The notes under the pieces were generated by a model that worked only from the letters and a program-made list of their open reading frames with translations, did not search any database and was not told the DNA's origin. Of a stretch of 64,000 nucleotides of DNA, positions 34,001-44,100 are shown in pieces. Location: positions 22,176,365 to 22,240,364 of the forward strand of contig NC_092678.1 of the NCBI RefSeq assembly GCF_964355755.1. The letters run 5' to 3'. Both the position numbers and the translations under genes were made by a program. Positions within the stretch are counted from its first letter, which is position 1. Each line of letters begins with the position of its first letter. The DNA is from Antedon mediterranea. Taxonomy: Eukaryota; Echinodermata; Crinoidea; Comatulida; Antedonidae.

Positions 34001-36251
34001 ATTACAGTAAATCATAGTGCAGCCAATCAAATTGTACTGGGCCATATTTGCTGGAGCGAATCAGCAATTAGCATCATGTGATTGTCATGAAACTTATTTT
34101 AGCTAGATTTTTTTTCTAAACATAATGCAAAGTAGTTTTAATATTAAAAACAAAACACAAAAAACATGCTTTTTAAATTCATAAAAATGCTCCTTATAGT
34201 ATAGTTAGTTGTTGGTTGGACATATTTATTCTTTTTTTTTAAATTTTTTTTTTTTTAGTATCTTGCATCATTTCATCTTCGTCCATTTTAAGGACTACCC
34301 AGTAGCCCTAAAGCTCTGTCTACACTATCAAACTAGTTTGACAAAAAATTGTGAAGTGCCCAAATATGGTAGTGATATGACATAATCATGTATGGGGCCA
34401 TCACATAAAGTTTGATAGTGTAGACAGAGCTTAAGTAACTTTGTTGACCAAAACTACCAAAGACTTAAACAAACAAGTTCACTTTTAAGAGATTTCAATT
34501 GACGGCGTCTAGTGGTCTTTAATTGGAGGAAGATGCTATCATATCAATGATGTTTCTATATATAAACATTTAGTATGTTCTGCTATCAAAATCTTAAGCT
34601 CTGTCTACACTAACAAACTAGTGTGATGTGCCCAAATATTGTAGTGATATGCCCAAATATGGTAGTGATATGACATCATCGTGTCCATATATGGGCACAT
34701 CACATACAGTTTGATAGTGTAAACAGAGCCTTAGTGTTCAACATCTCCTATTTTTGCATGAAGTAGTTCTCAGTATTCGTATTCTTCAGATCATCTATTT
34801 CTTTTTTCCTTTTCTTCTTTCACTTTCATGTAAAGCATCAACCAACTCACGCTTAGTAAGTGAGGCTAGTAATGCCTCATCTAACTTGGCTTGGTCTTTT
34901 ACTGATGATTCCTTTGATGATGATGAGGAGGATGATGATATCCCTGTAATACCGCAAAGAACGAAAGAAATGTACCAGACGATAGGTATGCTACAGTAAT
35001 TGCAATCTTTACGACTTGGAACCAAGCACAAAAACGCCATGCGTACACTTCATTTACGACTGCATTCTGTTTTTAGGTTCTAGTTAAAATCTCATTGCAA
35101 ATTATTAATAGATTATCATTTAATTTTGTATTTTGATTTTTTTTCTCTTCATATCAACAGATGAAGCGAATGAGAAACCTAAACGCAATCATTTTCCAAC
35201 TATAACCTTGGGAAAAATTTTCGGAGTAAGTATTTTATTAAAGAAGTATTTCTGTTTGATTGGCTCCTCTGTGGACCTTATAAATAATGTATGTTTTTTT
35301 CAGCTTAATAAATACTTGCAACAAAAATTGTTTGGCACATATGGCGTGCCATACCTATATACAAACCAACATGGTTTTTTTTCTACTTTTACACCATTTT
35401 TCACAAAACAGTTATGTTTGTTTATATGTTGCTTTCCTTTTTTAAAGAAACGACCCAAACTACCAGACTTTCCCAGCCTCACTTCTTCCGGTGGTTCATC
35501 TAGTTCATCTTCCTCTGCTCCATCTCAACCTCAGCTGCCACAGCAACCACAGCATCCACAGCAACCACAACCAAAACAAGGAGAACATGACATGCACATT
35601 TTTGAAGCAATAAGTGAGTTCTTTATTAACCTGGATAATAGGTGTATCAAATAAGGGTAATGTAATATTAAGTGCTAAAGCTCTGTCTACACTATCAAAC
35701 TAGTTTGACAAAAAAAGTGTGATATGCCCAAATATGGTTAGTGATATGACATCATCATGTCCATATATGGGCACATCACATTTTTTTGGTCACATAAAGT
35801 TTGATAGTGTAGATTTTGACATTGTTGTTTTTGTGCAGCATTATTCTAAACAATACAAACGCATGTTTGGACACAGTGTTACTAAATTACTATTTCTTTC
35901 AGGGACAGCCACCTTCGAGACACAAGTAACATTTAGCCCAGGACCAATTACATATGAAAACACAGATATATGTGAGTATTTTATTTGAATGGGTTTTTTT
36001 TGTCAAATTGTATTGTTCTGAGCATCCCTAATTAGTTTCGGCTTGTTGGACCACCCTCGTAAAAAAAAAAGGTAAAATAAAGTCGGTGTGAAAATTAAAT
36101 TTATAGATATAAAGTATATGGTGTTGATTAACCTGCTAAATGACAAACGTTCTGTTTCTATTTTCTAGGTTTTCCGAGGAAAGTACCGAAACCAAAACAA
36201 CCAAAACGCAATCCGCCATGGCCGGAGAATTATTCCTTGCACTACAATTAA
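22007..36251 (+). CDS. Non-receptor tyrosine phosphatase, PTP-PEST class (PTPN12/18/22-like)
   Basis: Seventeen exons: 22007-22120, 24369-24477, 24707-24783, 29424-29558, 30414-30482, 30613-30675, 30828-30970, 31370-31436, 31526-31603, 31773-31889, 32090-32120, 32450-33676, 34836-34985, 35161-35225, 35448-35613, 35903-35971, 36169-36251. Joined in phase they give 920 aa. The N-terminal 300 or so residues are a complete PTP domain: KNRY at 66-69, [11 protein letters not shown] loop with D204, signature [10 protein letters not shown] with C236 and R242, and Q-loop QSKEQ with Q283. All catalytic residues are present. The long tail (about 325-920) is rich in P, S and T, has many tyrosine motifs, an acidic patch and a Q/P stretch, and ends in NPPWPENY, which resembles the C-terminal homology motif that binds PSTPIP proteins. 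It should dephosphorylate cytoskeletal or signalling proteins in the cytosol. The start is the first in-frame ATG (A at -3, G at +4). The AAAG acceptor at 35447 is unusual. Confidence 0.92.
22121..24368. other. Intron 1 of the phosphatase gene
   Basis: A 2.2 kb AT-rich intron. It opens with stacked AGGCCTA palindromes (22160-22230). It also contains TAATAATAT-type simple sequence near 22.3 kb, an A run near 23.24 kb and the 91-bp duplication listed next. No exon seen. Confidence 0.6.
24129..24270. repeat. 91-bp tandem duplication
   Basis: TATGAACCTGTTGCCAAGTT starts at 24129 and again at 24220, followed in both by GAAAATAACATAATT and a diverging AGCAA.GAATACA block. It ends about 100 bp before exon 2. 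Confidence 0.85.
24890..24975. repeat. Multi-arm perfect hairpin
   Basis: GCATTGATAGGGCAGG (24908-24923) is perfectly inverted as CCTGCCCTATCAATGC (24960-24975). TGTAAAGGGCA (24900-24910) is inverted as TGCCCTTTACA (24945-24955). CCTGCCCTA at 24890 also pairs with TAGGGCAGG, so alternative folds compete. It lies 110 bp after exon 3 and is probably a foldback element remnant. Confidence 0.85.
25099..25258. mobile_element. MITE-B copy (near full length)
   Basis: The left end is AAGTTCTGTCTACACTATCA and the right end TTTGATAGTGTAGACAGAGC. The internal order is reversed relative to most copies here (GATGATGTCATATCACTACC). Confidence 0.88.
25889..26012. mobile_element. MITE-B copy lacking the right terminus
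   Basis: TTAAAGCTCTGTCTACATTA, then CCATATATGG at 25941-25950 and GCACATCATATTTTTCTTTG. The terminal inverted repeat is missing on the right. Confidence 0.8.
26585..29290. repeat. 2.7-kb minisatellite of 35-bp units, ~75 copies
   Basis: The unit is roughly CTACATAGACCAGGTTCACACTAGC followed by ATGTTCATGG. Recurrent variants are GAGTAGG versus GACCAGG, AGCATG versus AGCGTG, and CATGG versus CATTG. Rare variants (CCTGGTTTACACTAG near 27900 and 28914) recur at a 1014-bp offset, and others at about 840 bp, showing segmental duplication within the array. It fills most of phosphatase intron 3 and ends about 130 bp before exon 4. The 35-bp period disrupts reading frames. Confidence 0.97.
30185..30331. 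mobile_element. MITE-B copy
   Basis: Left end AAGCTCTGTCTACACTATCA and right end AAGTTTGATAGTATAG. It lies in phosphatase intron 4. The centre is diverged and lacks the CArG motif. The preceding part of the intron (29.6-30.18 kb) shows nothing recognisable. Confidence 0.85.
34309..34434. mobile_element. MITE-B copy
   Basis: Left end TAAAGCTCTGTCTACACTAT and right end GATAGTGTAGACAGAGCTTA. It is short, with the central block partly deleted (CATGTATGGGGCCATCAC). It lies in phosphatase intron 12. Upstream, 33.7-34.3 kb is AT-rich without recognisable features. Confidence 0.88.
34593..34733. mobile_element. MITE-B copy
   Basis: Second MITE-B in the same intron, 160 bp after the previous one. 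Left end TTAAGCTCTGTCTACACTA, two CCCAAATAT.GTAGTGATATG units, CCATATATGG at 34685-34694, and right end GATAGTGTAAACAGAGCC. Confidence 0.88.
35676..35815. mobile_element. MITE-B copy lacking the last bases
   Basis: TAAAGCTCTGTCTACACTAT at the left, CCATATATGG at 35761-35770, and GTTTGATAGTGTAGA at the right, after which the terminal CAGAGCTT is lost. It sits in phosphatase intron 15, about 90 bp before exon 16. Confidence 0.85.
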
Positions 36252-36751
36252 TGGATAAAAACAATACAACTTTATTTTTTATTTTATATGTTGTTGTAAA
36301 TTTAATACTGTCTATTGACTATTATTTGATCCATAGTCATAATGGTATATCAAAATTGTTTTTTATTATTTTTTCAAGTATTTAAACTGCCAATTGTTTT
36401 ATTATTATAAAATCTTATTTTTTTTAAAATACTAATTAGTTTTTGTATTTTATTAATTATACTATTCTTGGTTCTAGACGGAAAAGATTTTGGCACAAAC
36501 GGCGTGTCATATCTTTCAAAATATCCGTTGGTGACGTTCTTAAAGCAATACTAACAACATAGAAAGATGAGATTAGTCTACCTCTATGGCATGTTCTATT
36601 TAATACTAAAACATTTAATATTTTTGTAATGTAAATATTGCTAATTTTAGAATTATGAAACACATTAAATTTAATAATTGTTTTCATGCTACTTAATTTT
36701 CTTGCGATCATTTATTTTCGCAAAAATTCACATTTTTATAATAGTGTAGAA

Positions 36752-36757
36752 ATAAAA
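36752..36757 (+). promoter_or_regulatory. Candidate poly(A) signal of the phosphatase gene
   Basis: AATAAA about 500 bp after the stop codon; another lies at 36851-36856. I cannot tell which is used. Confidence 0.4.
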
Positions 36758-37228
36758 GAGTGTTATTTAAAATTTAAACCATTTTTTAATGTTAAAAATA
36801 GATTACAATTTCATAAGAAAATATAGTTTATATTTGTGTATTAAATTAACAATAAATACATTTTAGATTAGAAAATGTTTACATTCTGTTGTTCTCAACT
36901 AAACACTAATTTGTTTGTAATATTTTGATATTTATGTACCATTATTAATAATTTGTATAATAATAATGTAAGTAAAATTAATAAGTTTGTTACAATAGAA
37001 GTTGTAGATTATAATTTGAGAATTGATACTAGATAGAGTATTTTATATAAAATAAGATATGGAAACATATTTGGAGAAGTATAAAAAGTCAAAAATACCA
37101 CTGTGGCTGTCGTTTATATTGAATGTAAAAATACATTTACACTGCAGGTCGGTGAATTTCATATAAATAATTTTTTTTTTATAGAAAGTTTAAGAATTCT
37201 TAATAGCTATGTTATCAAAGCGGCGCGG

Positions 37229-37443
37229 TAAGCGTGGTTCCCACTACTAGAACGCAACGCTGCGACGTATCGACGCAACGTGATGTATTGCGTAATCACA
37301 AGTGGGAACCGACGACGCAATAGTGCTGCAAAAAGCGCAGGTTTGATTTCACGCAGGCGGGGGAAAACACAATTATTGGAAGGGCATTTTCTTCCGTTGC
37401 GTAGGTTGCGTTACGTTACGTCGCTAGTGGGAACCAAGCTTTA
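37229..37443. mobile_element. MITE-A copy (long subfamily, near full length)
   Basis: Ends AAGCGTGGTTCCCACTACTAG and GCTAGTGGGAACCAAGCTTT. The core has GGAACCGACGACGCAATAG and TTTCACGCAGGCGGGGGAAA. It differs from the CCAAT subfamily in its core but shares the ends. Confidence 0.88.
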
Positions 37444-37728
37444 GTGATTGCATTGTATTTTCTACTAAACAGTAATTTACAGTTGTAAATATGACAAATT
37501 CTATAAGCTATTTTATACTATGTACTAGTTTGCTTGACTGGAAGATAATATAAGTTTATATTCTTTAAAAAGATGGTCTTCAAAGCATAAAAATAAACAG
37601 CAAAATAAAAGTGTTATTGTGATATTATTTTAAACTTTAATAATTTGTTAGATTAGATAATACATCGGTGCTTCAACTAATCTATTACAGTATTGAAAAG
37701 GTGAAGGTCGAAAAATAATTCTATCTGA

Positions 37729-37926
37729 AGGGTGGTTCCCACTAAAACGCAACGTAGCGACGTATCGACGCAAAGTGCTGCTGTATTGCGTAATCACAAG
37801 TGGGAACCAACGACGCAATAATGCTGCAAATATCGTAGGTTTGATTTCAAACACAATGATTGGAAGGGCATTTTCTTACGTTGCGTAGATTGCGTTACGT
37901 TGCGTCGCTAGTGAGAACCAAGCTTT
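37729..37926. mobile_element. MITE-A copy (long subfamily)
   Basis: Ends GGGTGGTTCCCACTAAAACG and GCTAGTGAGAACCAAGCTTT, about 200 bp before the start codon of SLC23-A, so it may lie within or next to the promoter of that gene. Confidence 0.85.
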
Positions 37927-38121
37927 AATCTGCAACATACAGTTTTTCTAAGATTAAACTCGACCGACAGCTAAATAGATACGTTACAGCCCGCCCTCTA
38001 TGTTACTGAACGGTTAAACAATACCTGTTGTTGTTGATTGTATTGTGAATAAACCCAAAATACGGTGTGTTTTGTTATCAACCTAGCCTTCATTCCTTGA
38101 CGAGCCTGAACCGGAGTTAAA

Positions 38122-41100
38122 ATGAACAACAAGACAGGTGAAAACTCTGTCCACGATGGGCCTGACTCTATTGTGGAAGTGGAGGTAAGACTTGTACAAA
38201 TTACCAAACCATACAGGCTAAGAACTTTAAAGTTTGTAAGGTTTGCTAGTGTATTTGTTGAGGTTAGGTACATAATGAACCAAGGTTGACCAATCTATAT
38301 TGTTATTAATCAGTATTTGTCTTGAAGTAACAGTGTACATAACAAAACAGTGTCTAGAGGTCCGGTAGTTACTAAATGTTTGAGCTTTAGAAGGGATGTC
38401 CGTATTGTACTACCAGTAGACGCACATGGCATATCCACATAGCACGACATTCATTTATTCATTGACATTTGCCTATCCGATATATCACCTTATTACACTC
38501 GGATTCTATTTCAAATTCTACCTGTTTCATTTCATTCACATGTTCTGGTTTTAATGTTTATATATATTTATTATACTATACGTGAAGCGATCAGAGTCCA
38601 GCTAGATTATGTATATGCGTGTATTGTATTGTATGCGGATTGAACTGTGCGGTACTTTTTGTTCTCCTTTATTCATTCGTTAAATGAAGAATGCCAGTCT
38701 TTCGGTACAAAAAGAATAACCATTATGTGATGGCAAGTATGAAATTACTCAGCCATGCAACGTCAATGGCAAATCTTTTAGTTGTGTAAATTCTTCTTAC
38801 AGATATACCTACAACCGTGCATAAGTTATAACATTGATGAATTATAATTCCCTCTGTGGTTATCATACTTTAATAAAATGCCTGATTTTACTCATTATTT
38901 ATTTCTATAAAAATAAAAAATATATGACATATTGCTTTTACCAGCTGTCATGGAAAAAAATAAAACACCTGAATCGGATGGTCTAAGTGTTAAACATATT
39001 ACAATTAATTAATTAATTCCTTGTTAATTATTAACAATATTAAACATTTAATTTGCGATGCGTTAAATGAAAGTTATAATTCTCAAGAATTATCCTTTTC
39101 GCAAAAACGAGGTGTAATCACGCTTTTGTTCAAGGATGGAGAAAGAGAAAATTTGAATAATTGGCGCCCCATTACCCTCTTAAACACCGATTACAAAATT
39201 CTTGCACATGTATTAAGTAACAGACTTAAAATGGTTATTAAATCAATAGTAAGTTCAGACCAAAAAGGTTATATAAAAGGCCGTTTCGCTGGTGAAAACA
39301 TTCGGTTAATAGAAGACCTGCTTTATTATACAGAGTGTAATGATATCGAAGGGGCAATAATTACCGTAGATTTTAAGAAGGCTTTTGACTCTATTAGTAG
39401 AGATTTTATGTTCAATGTTCTAGAAAAGTTTAACTTTGGAATGTTCTTTTGTAACTGGGTAAAAGTATTATACAATAACGTTGAATGTGTCACAGTTAAC
39501 AATGGTTGGGTTTCGAACAATTTTAAAATGGAAAGAGGTATTAGACAAGGTTGTCCTCTATCTGCTCTGTTATTCATTTTAGTGGTTGAAGTAATGGCAT
39601 CTAGAATAAGAAACAAAGATGACTATAAGGGTATTAAACTTCCAAATAATGAAAATAACATAGAAGCTAGAATAAGCCAATTAGCAGATGATACTGTTTT
39701 GTATGTTGGTAATGACAAAAGTATTAAGTCAGCAGTCAGTGTAATTGAACGTTTTTGCGAAGTATCTGGAATGACACTAAAAAAAAAAAAAATGCTTTTT
39801 GGATTGGTAAATGGAAGAACAGAATAGATAGACCTTTAGAATTAAATTGGATAAAACACCCGATCAAAATTTTAGGCATATATGTAGGGTATAATACAGA
39901 AGAATGTACCAGAAAAAACTGGGATGTTAAATTAATAGAGCTAGAAAAGACTTTAAAACAATGGAATGCTAGAAATCTCTCAATTTTTGGTAGAATAATA
40001 ATCCTGAAAAGTCTTGCACTATCTAAATTAACATATGCTGCAAATATCACTGATGTTCCAAAATATGTATATACACAAGTTACAAATCTAATATATAATT
40101 TTATTTGGAACAATAAAAGGGAAAAGATAAAAAGAAAAACTCTAATTGGTGAAGTTGAGATGGGAGGTATTAAAATGCCTGATTTTACTCTTCATATTAA
40201 CGCACTCATGTGTGGCTGGTTAAAAAGAATTATGAATGATGATGGTGCTAAATGGAAAAATATTCCAATGTATTATATTAAAAAAATATGTGATGTTAAT
40301 GGTTTACTTAATATGTCATGTTATAACATTATTGATGTTAATTCTGATAAATTCCACTGTTTTACAAAATATGATAAAAGCCAACATAAATTATAACAGA
40401 ATCTCTAAAAAAAAACCTGAAACTTATAACGATATAATGAATGAGCAACTGTGGGGAAACCACTACATTAAACTAAAAAAAAAATCGCTTTTCTACAAGC
40501 ATTGGATATACAGTGGCATTATCAGTATTAAAGACATTGTTAATAAGAACGCTTTTTTAACATCAAACGAAATACTGGTGAAACTACAATGTAAAACAAA
40601 CTGGTTAAATGAGTATTTGTGCATTATTAAGGCAATACCAATTCAATGGAAACGTATTATTAAGGAGGTAGATATTTTCAATTGTGATGATAATGATGAA
40701 TTAGTTGGGACCAAGTATGAGATTAATACTACCAAACTAATATACTCATGGTTTGTGAAAGAATATTTCATTATTCCAATGTCACAACTAAAATGGGAAG
40801 AGTACTTCAATGATAACAACATTGATTGGAAAACTTCTTGGTTACGGAAAGTATGTAAAATGAAAGATAAGAAACTAGCACAATTCAATTATAAGATGTT
40901 ACATAGAATACTGCCTACCAACAAACGGCTGTATCAGTGGAAAGTTAAGGAAACACAAACGTGTGACAAATGTGGAGAAATTGAAAATGAAAATCATTTG
41001 TTTTTTAGTTGTATATTTATTCAGAAATATTAGATGAAAATGCTTAGTATCTTTGTAAGTTTAAATCACAATAATATATCATTTAAACAATTAATACTAG

Positions 41101-44100
41101 GAACGGGAGATAAGCTAATAGATTATATTTACACTTTTGCAGCATTTACTATTTATAGAATAAAAATGTTATCTGCACTAAATAAGCCAGTGGGTAAATC
41201 TTTATGGAATTCATTTAAAAGCAATATGTTATATAACATTGAATGTGAAACATATAACAATAAAGAAACAAGTATAGAAAAATGGGTAGCTTTAAGAAAT
41301 ACGATTATGATAATATAATTTCTAATTTGATACGATTAACAGAAAAAGAATTACAGTGATACGGGTTACTGGTGGTACTGAGCTATTATTGTTTTTTTTT
41401 ATCATGTATATAATATTGTATAATCCGGGTTGTAAAATAAAAACAAACAAATGAAAATGTGTGAACTATTTTAAAACGGGATAGATGATAGATGACAATT
41501 TACAACTCCACTCCCAAAGACTTAATAATAAGTCTTTGTTTATGTAGAGCATCTTGTGTATATGTTTGTCTTGTGAAATTATTAAATAGTTTATCCATCC
41601 TGTAATTGGCGGGTTACTCGCTGTTGGATGAGTATGAAATAAAATAAAATAAAAATAATGATGATCCTGTCAAGTGTATAACAAAATATAAGAAAATTAA
41701 TGAAAAAAGGAGTAATACAGAATTCATATATGTAAAAATGTTACTTATGAACTGTAACGACATTTACAAGTTAAATAATACTGTACTGTACTGATTTTAT
41801 GTAATATGAGATAATATGAATGTGAATAAAAGTGGTGTTTGCGCCACAAAAGAGAAAAAAAAAAGCTGTCATATTTGATCAGCCGTTTTCTCCAATTCCC
41901 TAATTTGGCATCGTAGCCGAATTTAATTAAAGCTTGCTTCCCGCTAGGACGAAACGCAATTATGTAAGCCGCAACCCAAGCGATTGGACCAATCACAAGC
42001 GAAAGTTCAAATAATCCATTAGTCAATTCGCTTGCGTTGCGCTTACGTCATTGCGTTTCGTCCTTATGACATTTCATCCTAGTGGGAACCATGCTTTAGG
42101 AAGAACTTCTATGGGTAAAGTTTGGTTATTGCTCTTTTATTGTAGACTTACTTCGACACCAAAATAAACGTGAAATTCGCAGAGATAGGTGTTATTATCT
42201 TCTATCGTCATGATAAGACTATCAAAACGTAGAATTTGTGGGGCGAAAACTTCACATGTTGCTCACGTGTAGTCTATAAACCTAAATTAATAAGCTAGCC
42301 TGTTGACCAAACAAAGTAAACATGTATTTTATTTATTCTTCTGTGATAACCTGTTTCACCTTCGGAATAGTGTTTCGGAGTAGTTGTCGTAAATTCATAA
42401 TTACTGATCTCCTTATCATTCTTAATTTTTTTTAAATAATTATAAACATTCATTCAGTACTATATTTTGGATGATTTAGGGCCTTATATTACAAAATAAT
42501 ATTTGTTTGATGTTTATTTTAAGTTTAGTTTTGATATTTTATTTTCGTTAAAAAATACTGTTTCCGTGACAGAAGTTAATGTAGTCTGCTATTAGAAGAC
42601 AAACCGTTTGTCAGACATAATAATGAAATGGGGCTATATAATTACTTTAACTCTCTTTAAAGCATAATACTGTACAGTAATACTAAGGTGTATTTTTTAC
42701 GAGGCGAGCATCAGGCATGGTTCAATTGTGCAGGCCTACCCACAAAGAATTCCATTTTCAAAAGTACGGGGCTATTTTAGTTTATAATTAAAAGCCTGAA
42801 GCGTATATAGGGTCTACAACATGATAAAGCATTAGGCCCAAGTACCAGTCTCATGCGTGAATACCTATGAAAAACCTAGTATGTATAATAACAATGCATA
42901 CAATGCCGTATGCATTACACATGGTATCGTCTGATGCAAGTCTATTCAGTCAGAAGTGATTGTTCTGCAGATAGAATTTCAAGTTAAAATGTTATCAAAA
43001 CAGGTCCTTAAGCTATTTGTCTGCATTTGAAATTAATTGTTTTGGATTACTACGTTTTACTGCCGCCGAATAGAAAAGTAAATCGGTCAGATATTAGAAT
43101 AATTATACAGGGATAAACTGTCAGTTGATAAAACAACGTTAATCCTTCAAAGAAGAGTAAAATTCTTCCCTGATTTAATTATCGTAATCGAGTTTACCAC
43201 CAAAAACTTGTATAAGGCCAATCGTGCTTAAAGATGCGGAGAAATCCTTTTATCTCGTGTACCATCTACATTTTCGTGTCATCAAACATACCGTACTGCG
43301 TATGTTGCTACTATGTTGATATAAAGGGTACGGTACACCACGTATATTTAGTACCAAAAAGAACTCTGGAGGACGATCAAAAAATATTCAAAGTATATTG
43401 ATCGAAACGTCGAGGAACTCAACAGTTCTTTTCAGAACTAATATACCGCAAACTTTATATCAATATTTGATTTCACCATGCAAACATTCAAACAAATTCA
43501 TTATATTTTTACATTAGCCACGACTATTTAAGCCTACATTAATTACAATGCCATTACAATGTCATTTTCAAATGTCTATTCTGTCACGTGATTCCATTCA
43601 TGTCACTTCACAATATCAAATGCCTCTTCTGTCGTCAATACTTTAAAAATCATCACTTTTACTTCATCCTTCCACCTTTCATTCATATATACAAATGTTA
43701 ATCTGTTATAGGCTTTCCCACAGCTACAAAAACCATTCGGATCATCATCAAAATCAGCGATTTCCAGCAAGTCCGTTGAATCTCTTATTGGTAAAGATGA
43801 TGACGCAATCCAGTATGGGATCAACGATGTTCCGCCATGGCATACGACCATAATATTAGGATTGCAGGTGGGTGTACAGACTTGCCCCAAGTCTGTATTT
43901 ATTGTGGTTTTTTTTATTTATTTGTTTTTATTTCGATTTTTTGTCTGAAAAATACAAGTATTCATGAAGCTCAAGTAGAATACGTATGAAACGCCATATG
44001 TGCCAAAATATTTATCCTTTTACTAATATTAAGACAAAACTCCGTCTGGAACCCAGACTAGTGGGTGTATGACATGAACTGAAATATTTAGTTTGAAGCT

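Larger units (their letters stand above)
36252..38121. other. Phosphatase 3' flank and SLC23-A upstream region
   Basis: The first several hundred bases are AT-rich and probably 3'UTR. Two long-subfamily MITE-A copies follow. The last 190 bp before the SLC23-A start codon are less AT-rich and presumably include the 5'UTR and promoter. No TATA box is evident. Confidence 0.55.

Noticed and set aside
43603-43890. Minus-strand 95-codon frame
   Set aside because: It is the antisense of SLC23-A exon 2 and adjoining intron. The sense exon fits a 14-exon chain.
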